NCBI RefSeq assembly: GCF_900129975.1
Contig: NZ_FSRG01000008.1
Coordinates: 62,001-126,000 of the forward strand
From: Halodesulfovibrio marinisediminis DSM 17456
Lineage (GTDB): Bacteria; Desulfobacterota; Desulfovibrionia; Desulfovibrionales; Desulfovibrionaceae
Direction of reading: 5' to 3'
DNA length: 64,000 bases
In this document: positions 18,310-26,558 of the stretch, piece by piece
Layout: each line of letters starts with the position of its first letter
Numbering within the stretch: the first letter of the stretch is position 1
Notes under the pieces: generated by a model
What the model was told of the DNA's origin: nothing
The model's database searches: none
Seen by the model: only the letters and a program-made list of their open reading frames with translations
Translations under genes and position numbers: made by a program

Positions 18310-18706
18310 CTAATCAGAACAGTCATCATTACATGACAATATTGTATCTATTAAGAGATCTGATGCGAATAAACACAGTAAGATAACCATACCGTGTTTT
18401 AACACACATCTATGCAACAAATGTTGCATCATGAATAATTTTAAGCAGTAACAATATATTACACAACAAAGTGACAATATTACTGACTACATAGAAAACG
18501 CAGCTACCATATCATGAAAACACGCTTTGCGATTTTACTGTAAAACATTGTATACTAGTGGGCAGTGCAAACGTTCCATGACGCACAGAAGTATTACCTT
18601 TTTTTTATTTTGGTTATTGAATAGTTACTACAGCCCATTTATTTGCTTAATACACAAACATAGGTGCTTTCCACTAGTCGAATAAATAAGGCTCATGGAG
18701 GAATGT
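18310..18706. other. Intergenic region with promoter of the unknown gene at 18707
   Basis: About 400 AT-rich bases without a gene. It contains the palindrome TGCAACAAATGTTGCA (about 18413-18428) and a sigma-70-like promoter near 18527-18556. The transcript would have a leader of about 145 bases, long enough for regulation. Confidence 0.4.
18527..18556 (+). promoter_or_regulatory. Sigma-70-like promoter
   Basis: TTGCGA (-35-like) is separated by 18 bases from TATACT (-10, 5 of 6 matches). It is the best candidate for the gene starting at 18707. Confidence 0.4.
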
Positions 18707-19768
18707 ATGCGAGTAATACGTAAAAAAGTAACCGACAACGACCTGAAAGGTTTTGAACATATCGGAAGCAGTCAGGAAATAGTGCGTCTTTCAAAAGATG
18801 GAACACTCAAAGCAGGCAACACATTGAAAGGGCATCTTGTCTCTATACTGGAACCGCTCGGAATGTTTACGGAGTACTATGAAAAAACTAAACACGAAAT
18901 GGTAGAAGAAAATCGTCTTGCAGCATGGACACTATGGAAAGGACTGGTCAAAAAATACGGTCTGGATAACGCTCGGGAAGCGCTCTACAAAACGGACCCC
19001 AGCATGCGCGGAATGGACGAGATCAAATTAAGACAAGGCATTATTGAACGCACAACCGCAGAAAGTGCTGACAGTCTAACCTGCGGAGAAGTATCTTCAC
19101 TTATAAGTCAGGCTAAAGCAATCTCGCGACTTCGCGAAAAGCAATCACAACAACTTCATCAACGTGTTCCAATGACTGAGCATGAAACCGAATTGTATGA
19201 ACCGGAACATCCTCATACTGCAAGACTGACTGACGCAATAAAAAATCACCAACGCGTAATCGACTTTGTCGGCAATAAGGCAAACCTGCTGTTTCTGATG
19301 GATGAAATAAATGAAGACCATGCTCGCCTTAACACAGCCCGTATCGACTATATTACCGCACGCCTTCTTAAGGAAGTAGGTGCAACAAAACGCAAAGGTG
19401 TTTTCTCGAGAAACCAGATCATTCGCATGACAGAACGCGCTCTGCATGAGTCATTACAACATAATGCATCATGGTGCCGTCTTCAGACCATGAATATGGA
19501 AGTAAACAAGCGCATGGCAAAGCCAAACAGATTTACCAAGGATTTTTATGCACTCAAACACTCAGTTATTACCAATGCAGAAACCACCATTACCCCTGAA
19601 TATGTTCAGGATATAGGACGCGAACTTACCATGCCGGTACGTAAATTACGGGCTAAAATGATAGCCGCAAAAGTACGCAGACAAGTAGAAAGAAGAGTGA
19701 CACAAGAGCGGATAACTCTTAACACCGACGACTTCAAAAAGATGACCATAAAAGCCCTGCGTGGCTGA
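18707..19768 (+). CDS. Hypothetical protein, unrecognised family
   Basis: The 353-residue soluble protein is rich in Lys, Arg and Glu and predicted mainly helical, with no signal peptide and no membrane span. The C-terminal 90 residues are very basic (KLRAKMIAAKVRRQVERRV), which would suit nucleic-acid or protein binding. ATG at 18707 is chosen because GGAGGA at 18697-18702 gives proper spacing; an upstream in-frame ATG at 18695 overlaps this site. It is a monocistronic unit with its own promoter and strong terminator, and the flgM operon follows on the opposite strand. I do not recognise a family and propose no function. Confidence 0.75.
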   Translation: MRVIRKKVTDNDLKGFEHIGSSQEIVRLSKDGTLKAGNTLKGHLVSILEPLGMFTEYYEKTKHEMVEENRLAAWTLWKGLVKKYGLDNAREALYKTDPSMRGMDEIKLRQGIIERTTAESADSLTCGEVSSLISQAKAISRLREKQSQQLHQRVPMTEHETELYEPEHPHTARLTDAIKNHQRVIDFVGNKANLLFLMDEINEDHARLNTARIDYITARLLKEVGATKRKGVFSRNQIIRMTERALHESLQHNASWCRLQTMNMEVNKRMAKPNRFTKDFYALKHSVITNAETTITPEYVQDIGRELTMPVRKLRAKMIAAKVRRQVERRVTQERITLNTDDFKKMTIKALRG

Positions 19769-19804
19769 TTCCGTGACAAATTTACAAGACACCACAACGC
19801 AGTA

Positions 19805-19835
19805 AAGCCGCTCTCTTATGAGAGCGGCTTATTAT
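19805..19835 (+). terminator. Strong terminator after the unknown gene
   Basis: Arms AAGCCGCTCTC and GAGAGCGGCTT enclose a four-base loop and are followed by a T-rich tail. It could also serve the converging flgM gene. Confidence 0.8.
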
Positions 19836-19861
19836 TTTCTAACTACTGTCAGAAATACAAA

Positions 19862-20179
19862 TTAGATGAACAGATCGAGTTCGTCGCGAAGAATGCCTTC
19901 AGCAATCTTCTTACTGTCGATCTCATATTCACCAGACGCAATCTGGGCTTTGATAGCAGCCACTTTATCTTTGCGCACTTCCGGTGTGTTCATCGCTTCT
20001 TTATATGCTTCAGTGCGTAAGCGTCCCTCATCAGAGAAGCTAACCCTATCGCCTTGAGGTTCAGCTTCAACAGAAGTCTGCTCACGACCGGCTTGTTCAC
20101 GTCCAGCCTGTTCGGCACGCTGGCCTTTTTTCAGCGTAGAACCGTAATCCAGCTTTGCGTTGTAATCATAAACTTTCAT
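19862..20179 (-). CDS. flgM: Negative regulator of flagellin synthesis (anti-sigma-28 factor FlgM)
   Basis: The 105-residue protein has a disordered, Gln/Glu-rich N-terminus with the direct repeat GREQAGREQ and a C-terminal FlgM domain (VRKDKVAAIKAQIASGEYEI, then DSKKIAEGILRDEL). That domain binds and holds sigma-28 (FliA) until the hook-basal body is finished and FlgM is exported. ATG at 20179 is chosen because AGGTAGG lies just upstream. It is the second gene of a two-gene unit with its partner, behind a sigma-28-type promoter, which would give negative feedback. It lies about 35 kb from the main flagellar operon of this window. Confidence 0.88.
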   Translation of the reverse strand: MKVYDYNAKLDYGSTLKKGQRAEQAGREQAGREQTSVEAEPQGDRVSFSDEGRLRTEAYKEAMNTPEVRKDKVAAIKAQIASGEYEIDSKKIAEGILRDELDLFI

Positions 20180-20204
20180 TCCTACCTCCCGGTCAACGGC
20201 ACGC

Positions 20205-20648
20205 TTATAACATGGTCGCATTGACTTTGTCTAAAGAGATTGCCCAGAGTCTGTTCATTATTTCTTCTTTCTCATCGCTTGTAACCTTTATCGGCCCTAA
20301 ATCAGTTTCTTTATAGATTTGCAAAGAAAGATTTGGGAAAGGATTTCGAAAGAGTACGGCAAACCCTAAATCAATTTCCAGTTGCGCCTTAATTTCTTCC
20401 ACTATTGGATTATCGCTGCCGGAAAAGAGTAAGTTTTCGTAAACTTCCCTGGCAACTCGCTCAACAAGTCCCTGCCGCCTTGCATTTGCAATGCGACGCT
20501 CCTTGTCAGATAATTGAGCGTCATCATTCTGATTAAAAACATGCAAATTACGCGCCGAACCATTTGCCCGAGCTATATACTGGGCAGTAGTTATTTGCTT
20601 CTTGTACTTACGAAGCATGTTTTGCACATAAAATGATTGTACTGTCAT
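20205..20648 (-). CDS. FlgM-associated protein (DVU0524-like)
   Basis: The 147-residue protein is encoded just upstream of flgM, with 25 bases between the two. It resembles the small conserved protein found beside flgM in Desulfovibrio (DVU0524 in D. vulgaris); this is recalled from family knowledge, not searched. The N-terminus (VQSFYVQNMLRKYKKQI) recalls segments that dock on flagellar export or sigma-factor partners, and the rest mixes helices and strands. No catalytic motif is seen. The neighbourhood implies a role in FlgM or sigma-28 control. Confidence 0.7.
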   Translation of the reverse strand: MTVQSFYVQNMLRKYKKQITTAQYIARANGSARNLHVFNQNDDAQLSDKERRIANARRQGLVERVAREVYENLLFSGSDNPIVEEIKAQLEIDLGFAVLFRNPFPNLSLQIYKETDLGPIKVTSDEKEEIMNRLWAISLDKVNATML

Positions 20649-20670
20649 GACGCTATTCTCTTAATAGTCG

Positions 20671-20697
20671 GTATCGACATCCTAAAGATAAACTTTA
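20671..20697 (-). promoter_or_regulatory. Sigma-28 promoter of the flgM operon
   Basis: Read on the minus strand it is TAAAGTTT, 11 bases, GTCGATAC. The -35 element matches the FliA consensus 8 of 8, the -10 element 6 of 8, with exact spacing. It lies 23 bases before the start codon of the upstream gene of the pair. Confidence 0.8.
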
Positions 20698-20910
20698 GAC
20701 TGATACTCATTAGAATCTTGATGACCATCATTTTATTACAAGAATTTGTATTTTAAGGGCAATCAACACCATCCACTTAAGCAATAGATTCTATCTAGCC
20801 CTTGCCTTTCGGCTACATCTGTTCATAATTCAAATTATTGACAAATGTTCTATAGATACAGCACAGTGCACCAATTATAACTACATTATAACCGGAAATG
20901 ACATTAATAT

Positions 20911-21528
20911 ATGAGTACACCTGTTTACACCACATTAAAGCCAGTTGTTCTGGCTTCCGGCTCACCGCGACGAAGCCAGTTTCTGTCTGAACTCGGCATA
21001 ATATTTACAGTAGAAACCCACGCAGGAAATGAACCACTGCCAGAAGCTAATGAAGTGCCAGCAGAGTTTGCATGCCGCTGCGCCCTTACCAAAACATTAT
21101 CCGTACGCGAAGTTTCTACACAACGCGACACAGCCTGTTTCATCGGCGCAGACACAATTGTTGTACTCGGTGACGAAATTATGGGAAAACCAACAGATGA
21201 TGCCCATGCGCTTGATATGCTAAGTAGACTTTCCGGCAATACACACAAGGTAATTACTGCCACTGCGCTTGTGTATCCTGACGGCACTACTGATACATAT
21301 GCTGTTGAAACAGCTGTAACTATGAAACAATATTCAGCAGATGCCTTAAAAGCGTATATCCGTACCGGAGAGCCTGCAGACAAGGCTGGAGCGTATGCAA
21401 TTCAGGGAATTGGATCATTTCTCGTGGAATTAATCTGCGGATCCTGGTCAAATGTCGTAGGACTGCCGGTAACCGAGTTGCTGGAAAAATTACAAGCTGC
21501 CGGAGTAGTTTCTCCTTCAGCACAATAG
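20911..21528 (+). CDS. maf: Maf-family nucleoside triphosphate pyrophosphatase
   Basis: The 205-residue protein has the hallmark N-terminal motif VLASGSPRRSQFLSELGI. The inner motifs GADTIVVLGDEIMGKP and MLSRLSGNTHKVITATAL, and the C-terminal DKAGAYAIQGIGSFLVE, are conserved in the family. Maf enzymes hydrolyse non-canonical or ordinary NTPs (dTTP/UTP or modified nucleotides) to monophosphates. The pgpA gene follows after 33 bases, and the two are probably co-transcribed. There is no strong ribosome binding site in front of the ATG. Confidence 0.93.
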   Translation: MSTPVYTTLKPVVLASGSPRRSQFLSELGIIFTVETHAGNEPLPEANEVPAEFACRCALTKTLSVREVSTQRDTACFIGADTIVVLGDEIMGKPTDDAHALDMLSRLSGNTHKVITATALVYPDGTTDTYAVETAVTMKQYSADALKAYIRTGEPADKAGAYAIQGIGSFLVELICGSWSNVVGLPVTELLEKLQAAGVVSPSAQ

Positions 21529-21561
21529 TAGCTGCACGGCTACCAACTTAGGGGCTTTATC

Positions 21562-22041
21562 ATGATGACAGAACTATCACTAAGCGACAAAATTGCAGTT
21601 CACGCCTCCCGCCTGGGACCTTCCGGACTTTCTCCATTCGCTCCTGGAACTGTGGGTTCTGCAGTTGCCGTCCTGCTTGCACCAATCTTTTTTATGCCGC
21701 TTCCTATGTGGATGCGCATTGCCTTTATCGCGGTTCTGTTCTTCTGGGGAAGCATTCAGATTACCCGCGCTGAAAAAATTTTAGGAAGCAAGGATCCCGG
21801 AGAAATTGTTCTTGATGAATTGGTAGGACAATGGATAACAATTCTGCCGTTTGCGGCATTATCCTTCTGGTGGATGGTAATTGCATTCTTCCTGTTCAGA
21901 GTCTTCGACATAGCAAAACCATATCCCATAAGGGACTCTGAAAAATGGTTGGAACGCGGCTGGGGGGTTATGATTGATGACGTCCTGGCTGGACTCTACG
22001 CTATGGTATGCCTTGGTGTGCTGCGGTTTTTATTTGCATAA
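21562..22041 (+). CDS. pgpA: Phosphatidylglycerophosphatase A
   Basis: The 159-residue membrane protein dephosphorylates phosphatidylglycerol phosphate to phosphatidylglycerol. It shows the family motifs LSPFAPGTVGSAVA, DPGEIVLDELVGQWIT and FRVFDIAKPYPIRDSE, and four hydrophobic segments. GGGGC lies upstream of the double ATG. A long hairpin terminator follows. It is paired with maf. Confidence 0.93.
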   Translation: MMTELSLSDKIAVHASRLGPSGLSPFAPGTVGSAVAVLLAPIFFMPLPMWMRIAFIAVLFFWGSIQITRAEKILGSKDPGEIVLDELVGQWITILPFAALSFWWMVIAFFLFRVFDIAKPYPIRDSEKWLERGWGVMIDDVLAGLYAMVCLGVLRFLFA

Positions 22042-22076
22042 AAATATCCGCATCCTGCCTTAGCAGGACAACACAG

Positions 22077-22128
22077 CTCCATACAAAAAAAGGCTTTGTA
22101 TTTTTTACAAAGCCCTTTTTTGTATGGA
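22077..22128 (+). terminator. Long hairpin terminator after pgpA
   Basis: Arms of about 24 bases (ends CTCCATACAAAAAAAGGC and complement) enclose a T-rich loop, with one unpaired base; a T tract is part of the right arm. Confidence 0.8.
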
Positions 22129-22129
22129 G

Positions 22130-22170
22130 CCCGACCGTGTAGAGAGATGGGCCCTCTCTGCACGGTCGGG
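22130..22170. terminator. Second, GC-rich hairpin next to the pgpA terminator
   Basis: CCCGACCGTG-T-AGAGAG pairs with CTCTCT-G-CACGGTCGGG around a seven-base loop, one base after the previous hairpin. There is no T tract. It may end the minus-strand stress-protein transcript or protect a 3' end. Confidence 0.55.
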
Positions 22171-22227
22171 GGTGTCTAAGACTGAGGAGTTACCTTGAGG
22201 TGTTGCGAAGTTACCATTAACAGGTTC

Positions 22228-23244
22228 CTAACACGATAACCACAAGCAAGCGTTATTAAGCTTTTTCCACACATGAGCTACGGAAGAGCCCATGAGCATA
22301 TGACGCATAAAGCTGTTTCCAGTACCTGAACGACCCATTGCCACTACTGCAAAGTTGCCTTGATCAGAGGTTTCCATAATAACAGAAGCAGGATCGTTAG
22401 AATGTGCCAACTGGGTTTTGATGGCATCTTCTTTCACACCGTTTGCAACGAGCAGAGAAACTGCTTCCGCTACAACCTGGTGGCTGGCTTTAGAAATAAA
22501 ACACTGCGCCTTGCGCTGATTGCGAGACTGCTTATTCAGAAACGCAACACTCGGAGAAGCGGTAGTATATTTTTTACCGGGAGCGACATGCAGAACAGTA
22601 ATGGTATGCATTGGGTTATTTGCAACCATCTTAGCTACATGTTCTGTAATGTTTCTGGAGGAACGTGAGCCGTCCACACACAACAGCACATTCCTGCGAC
22701 CATGGATCGATGAAGGGGCAAGCCAAACCGGTCTTGCACAGGATCGCTCAATAACTTCTTTTGTAATATCGGTGGAGCCATTAATCATGCTCTCAAACCA
22801 TGATTTACCGCGTTTGCCGAGAACGAGAGCGTCATGGTTACTATTTGCAGCTTCTTCCATCAGATCCCAAGCCTTAGAATGGGTCTGCAGTCTAGAAAGA
22901 AGAGACAAACGGTTACTTGAAATACCTACCTGCTTCAGGCTTTCCTGAGCAGTCATCAAGCATGACAGCTGTTCACCTGTTCGAGCTAAAAACTCTTCAG
23001 CAACGGTCTCTTTGGCGCTCGAAGACCGTTCATTTGTGCCGAGTAACTGAATTGTTTTAGCATCTTGCAGATGAAAAAGTGTAAATTTTGCTAGTTCATC
23101 CTGGCAGAAAAAGTCACGTACAAACCGAATACCGTATTGTTTGGTATGGTCGTTTCCGACCCCAACGAGCACGCTAGGTTGTGTTCCGTTTTGGGACCAA
23201 ACAGATGATTTCATCAGTGTTGCTTGCTGCATCATACTGTTCAC
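22228..23244 (-). CDS. Tandem universal stress protein
   Basis: The 338-residue protein has two UspA-type domains. The N-terminal one (about 20-160) ends in DALVLGKRGKSWFESMINGS and is degenerate at the nucleotide loop. The C-terminal one (about 185-330) begins NVLLCVDGSRSSR and has AVVAMGRSGTGNSFMRHMLMGS, matching the G-2X-G-9X-GS ATP-binding pattern. Such proteins respond to starvation, oxidative or anaerobic stress. No clear ribosome binding site precedes the ATG at 23244; downstream ATGs at residues 4 and 5 are alternatives. A long AT-rich region lies upstream. Confidence 0.85.
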   Translation of the reverse strand: MNSMMQQATLMKSSVWSQNGTQPSVLVGVGNDHTKQYGIRFVRDFFCQDELAKFTLFHLQDAKTIQLLGTNERSSSAKETVAEEFLARTGEQLSCLMTAQESLKQVGISSNRLSLLSRLQTHSKAWDLMEEAANSNHDALVLGKRGKSWFESMINGSTDITKEVIERSCARPVWLAPSSIHGRRNVLLCVDGSRSSRNITEHVAKMVANNPMHTITVLHVAPGKKYTTASPSVAFLNKQSRNQRKAQCFISKASHQVVAEAVSLLVANGVKEDAIKTQLAHSNDPASVIMETSDQGNFAVVAMGRSGTGNSFMRHMLMGSSVAHVWKKLNNACLWLSC

Positions 23245-23480
23245 TCACTATTATGTTATTTGTTGTTCTGTGTTGGCGCACAGACCTGACTTGTTAATCA
23301 GTTGGTTTTATTGATATACAAAAGTTCTTTTTTTCACAAGCCTTTTATTCCAAGCTTTTGTTTTAATTATTTATAAAACAAAAGTTAGTAATTACTATAT
23401 GTTGAATATGCATTCGACATACTTTTTTGCCATAATTGGCAAAAACTTTTTGCAAAAAAATTGAATAAATCATCAAGTAA
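23245..23480. other. AT-rich upstream region of the stress-protein gene
   Basis: No gene is seen. It is very AT-rich with many A and T runs, and contains an inverted motif around GCCATAATTGGC (about 23430-23441). It probably carries the promoter of the universal stress protein, but I cannot fix the -35 and -10 boxes. Confidence 0.35.
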
Positions 23481-23510
23481 AATTGCGGATTGACTGGTCA
23501 ATCCGCAATT
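23481..23510 (-). terminator. Perfect inverted repeat, likely minus-strand terminator
   Basis: Two 14-base arms (AATTGCGGATTGAC and complement) enclose only two bases. Read on the minus strand it ends in TTTTACTT. It lies 23 bases after the stop of a possible small Cys/His-rich gene. Confidence 0.6.
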
Positions 23511-23533
23511 AAACGAGAAGAGGCAGCAAGCAA

Positions 23534-23677
23534 TTATTCAGACTCTTCTCCAGAATGACTGGCGCTGTGATAGCACATATGATTGTGTACACAAACAAAA
23601 TTCTGAAAAAATGCACCACAAGAACACTGCGTCAACCTACCTAAGTCACACTTTCTAATTACCCTTATCAGGTACAA
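23534..23677 (-). CDS. Possible small Cys/His-rich protein
   Basis: A minus-strand frame of up to 47 codons from a TTG ends SGEESE. It contains CDLGRLTQCSCGAFFQNFVC followed by VHNHMCYHSASH, an arrangement (C, CxC, C, HxH, C, H) that looks like a metal-binding site. A perfect-hairpin terminator stands 23 bases downstream. Against it: there is no ATG before the cysteine motif and no ribosome binding site at the TTG, so the start may be wrong or the gene may be decayed. Confidence 0.4.
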   Translation of the reverse strand: MYLIRVIRKCDLGRLTQCSCGAFFQNFVCVHNHMCYHSASHSGEESE

Positions 23678-23892
23678 AATAATGAGCGATTGATGTCTTC
23701 TGCACTTTTTTACTTTAGAACTTTAGAGTGCCATCTTTATTACAACACTTACAATATGTTATGAAGATGTATTTTTGCAACATTCTTCAGTGTTCTAAAA
23801 ATACGGGCCGACAAGGTACGCTATAGCAGGCTTAGTAAAAAGCTGATACACATGCACAGTATCTACGATTGCCGCATATTTTGGAGAACAAT

Positions 23893-24699
23893 ATGAGCAC
23901 CCCGACATCCCGAAGCCTGTACTACGGAGCAAATCCTCTAAAACGCCCATCCAAGGATGACCTTACCCGCGTAACAGGAAGACCTATGCCTCACTTGCAA
24001 CAGGCACAGGAACTGCTCAAGCCGTACCTTGTTTTCTCCACACTCCGCTCTGTTCAGGCACTCCGCATATTAGCCAACCTCATCGGGCGCGATTACGGCA
24101 TATTCAAAATAACCCAACTCGCCTATCTTCTAGGAATGTCCAGCCGAATTGCTGAATACAAGCTTATCGATGAATTTCTGCATATTGCCATACAAGACAT
24201 CAACGCAAACAGTGTCTTCAACGTTGAGATTGTCCATGTATTCGACCATTCCGAAGAGCGAGAAAAAACAAAAAACGAAGAAGAGATACTTCCTGATGAA
24301 GTGGCTTTTATCGTTATTGAAAAAGAACGCTACGAAAACTGCCCAAAACAGCTTGCAGGCAACTTAGTACGTATTGCGAACTTCAATCCCCTTGAGGCAC
24401 TCGAGTACGCAGTACAGATGGACAACCGCAATCTCACAAGCGAATTTGTTTCCGAACTACGCATTGCTGAACATAAAGCCTCACATATGACCACAGGCGG
24501 CAGACGCTTTTATCTTAAGCGCTGGATTAAAGGAAATATCGACAGAATAAACGGGGCAACTTCACAGAAAAACAAAGCTGCTGAAAAGGCGGTCGCCTTA
24601 ATGCAGGCAGAAGAATGCTTCAACGTACGGGGACAATACTGTTCCCCCCGAGACTCCTATACCTGCACAGTCTGTCAGCAGGTTTTTAAAACAAAATAG
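23893..24699 (+). CDS. Hypothetical protein with C-terminal cysteine cluster
   Basis: The 268-residue protein belongs to no family I recognise. The N-terminal half is helical (QAQELLKPYLVFSTLRSVQA), followed by a small acidic strand region (NVEIVHVFDHSEE). The C-terminus ends with CFNVRGQYCSPRDSYTCTVCQQVF, four cysteines that could form a zinc ribbon. ATG at 23893 is chosen because GGAGAAC lies just upstream; the in-frame 23869 start lacks one. It has its own terminator and is a single-gene unit between the stress protein and cyuA. A zinc-dependent regulatory role is conceivable but not shown. Confidence 0.75.
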   Translation: MSTPTSRSLYYGANPLKRPSKDDLTRVTGRPMPHLQQAQELLKPYLVFSTLRSVQALRILANLIGRDYGIFKITQLAYLLGMSSRIAEYKLIDEFLHIAIQDINANSVFNVEIVHVFDHSEEREKTKNEEEILPDEVAFIVIEKERYENCPKQLAGNLVRIANFNPLEALEYAVQMDNRNLTSEFVSELRIAEHKASHMTTGGRRFYLKRWIKGNIDRINGATSQKNKAAEKAVALMQAEECFNVRGQYCSPRDSYTCTVCQQVFKTK

Positions 24700-24727
24700 A
24701 AAAGGGTGGCTAACAGCCACCCTTTTT
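24700..24727 (+). terminator. Terminator after the Cys-cluster protein gene
   Basis: Arms AAAAGGGTGGCT and AGCCACCCTTTT enclose AAC and are followed by further T. Confidence 0.88.
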
Positions 24728-24821
24728 TTATTTCTTGGAGTGTATACACGGTGTATAGTTTTTCAGCGTCAGAAGCTCTGCGCACACACCTTTCGTATTA
24801 CTTATCAAATCATCTTAAAAA

Positions 24822-26111
24822 TTAAGAATGATCCTTTTTATGTACCATAATATCCAGAATAACCTTATCTGTTTCAATCATACCTGCAGTGCCAAGACGA
24901 CCAAGGTTCTTGATGCACACTTCGATATTGTCATCCACAATACCATCAGTGCCCGGTACAGAAGTACCTTTCATCGCAAGTAAGGCAGAGTTGATTGCAG
25001 CTTCTACACTGGAAGCAACTTTTAGTGCACAAGAAGTTTTTGCACCGTCGCAAATCATACCGGCAATGGTTCCAATCATATTCTTAATAGTTCGCTCTAC
25101 TTCTTCAAGTCCACCACCAAGTAACATAACAATACCGCATCCAGAGCCTGTTGCAGCGAGAATTGCGCCGCACAGAGCAGAAAGTCTTCCAAGATGATGT
25201 TTCAAATGAATAGCGGTAAGATGACTTAAAATAAGCGCACGCGCCATCTCTTCTTCAGACTTACCGAGTCGGCGTGCAAATGCAGTTACTGGAATAGTCG
25301 CGGTGATACCTTGGTTTCCGCTGCCAGAGTTACTCATTACAGGCTGCATAATGCCGTCCATGCGAGCATCAGATGCAGCTGCAGCAAATCGGGTTGCAAA
25401 GGATGTAATATCATCTGAACGCAAGCCCAGTGCAATATCTTCATCCATAGAGCGGCCTACTTTCAGACCAAAATCATGCTCGAGCCCCTCTGCCGCAATA
25501 GCTTCATTGAGGCGAGCTGCTTCGAGAATGAAAGAAATATCTTCAAAGTCTACATCCTTTGCAAACTCATAAATTGCAGCCATAGAAAGCGGCCATGATT
25601 CGTCAGAAGCATCTTCTTCCACCAACGGATTACTTTCAAGAACTTCAGCATCTTTAGTGACTTCAATGACGCCGGTATGAGTACGGGCAATTGTGCAAGA
25701 AGCAGTATGGCCTTCTGCCGTTACAATAGCCTTGGAAAACAGCAGCTCGTCTGTTTCTGCCAATTCTACCTTAACATTTCCGTCTGCCATAAGCTGCTTG
25801 GCTTCTTCCACGATCTCAGGTGTTAAATCGCGCAGTACTTCCAGCTGCAACTCTGCTTTACCACCAAGAGCCCCAACTGCAGCGGCAATATCAAGCCCTG
25901 TCATGCCGGTCCCCGGAACGCCTACCCCCATGCCATTTTTCAGCAGGTTACCACTGACCTGAACAAGAAGGCTCTGAGGCTTTGTTCCCAGTGCTTCAAC
26001 CGCATGAGCAGCAGCCAGTGCCACAGTTACCGGCTCGGTACACCCCAGCGCCGGAACAACTTCACGGTTCAGAATAGCAATAAATTCATTCCATTCTTTC
26101 TTCATTGTCAT
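24822..26111 (-). CDS. cyuA: L-cysteine desulfidase (CyuA/UPF0597 family)
   Basis: The 429-residue protein resembles the serine dehydratase alpha-like UPF0597 family, in which CyuA (YhaM) breaks L-cysteine down to pyruvate, ammonia and sulfide with a [4Fe-4S] cluster. Seen are the N-terminal PALGCTEPVTVALAAAHAVE with its conserved cysteine, SGNLLKNGMGVGVPGTGMTG, the SGSGNQGITATIPV motif, and later cysteines in LSALCGAILAATGSGCG and MICDGAKTSCALKV that could bind the cluster. GAGAT lies before the ATG; the third residue is also Met. It is a single gene. It could supply sulfide or detoxify cysteine. Confidence 0.88.
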   Translation of the reverse strand: MTMKKEWNEFIAILNREVVPALGCTEPVTVALAAAHAVEALGTKPQSLLVQVSGNLLKNGMGVGVPGTGMTGLDIAAAVGALGGKAELQLEVLRDLTPEIVEEAKQLMADGNVKVELAETDELLFSKAIVTAEGHTASCTIARTHTGVIEVTKDAEVLESNPLVEEDASDESWPLSMAAIYEFAKDVDFEDISFILEAARLNEAIAAEGLEHDFGLKVGRSMDEDIALGLRSDDITSFATRFAAAASDARMDGIMQPVMSNSGSGNQGITATIPVTAFARRLGKSEEEMARALILSHLTAIHLKHHLGRLSALCGAILAATGSGCGIVMLLGGGLEEVERTIKNMIGTIAGMICDGAKTSCALKVASSVEAAINSALLAMKGTSVPGTDGIVDDNIEVCIKNLGRLGTAGMIETDKVILDIMVHKKDHS

Positions 26112-26558
26112 TGCATCTCACTTAAATCTATTTAGTAGAAGATCATTGATGTCATATTATAAGCTGAAAGATCACTTCAGGCAATTTATGTAATGCTGCA
26201 TTGTTATATGGCAACTCAGTAGGGAGAACCACACACGCCGTCAAGAAGCTTTATCAAGCCCTTACTCTGGAAACAAAGGACCTGTCTCAAAATTGCCACT
26301 GCGTGCAGGATATTGTCCACTTTGCCCATGCAACCGGCGTCACAGTCTTATATATAAGACTGGAAACTATCCTATCAAAGTCTTTTTCTCGTTCAAGCAA
26401 TTCGCAACTAACATCATTACTATATCAGAAAGTTAATGCCTGAAAAAAAGACTACACACACATTTTGTCCATGTCTGGTACAGTACTTGTGCTAATGGTA
26501 CAATAGACAAAACCATCAGATTTCTTAATTTCTCATCTTTTACAAAATGGTGAAATCT
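26112..26558. other. Intergenic region upstream of the CesT-like gene
   Basis: No supported gene. It contains a 20-bp perfect palindrome (26343-26362) and two GGTACA motifs near 26477 and 26497. An AT-rich TACAAT at 26499-26504 could be a -10 box, but no good -35 is seen. Confidence 0.4.
26343..26362. promoter_or_regulatory. 20-bp perfect palindrome, possible operator
   Basis: CAGTCTTATATATAAGACTG is fully self-complementary. It lies about 200 bases upstream of the CesT-like gene and about 230 bases upstream of cyuA, which diverges. The size suits a dimeric repressor site. No T tract argues against a terminator. Confidence 0.45.

Noticed and set aside
26201-26443. 80-codon frame upstream of the CesT-like gene
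   Set aside because: No start signal, and it runs over the 20-bp palindrome in a region that looks regulatory.
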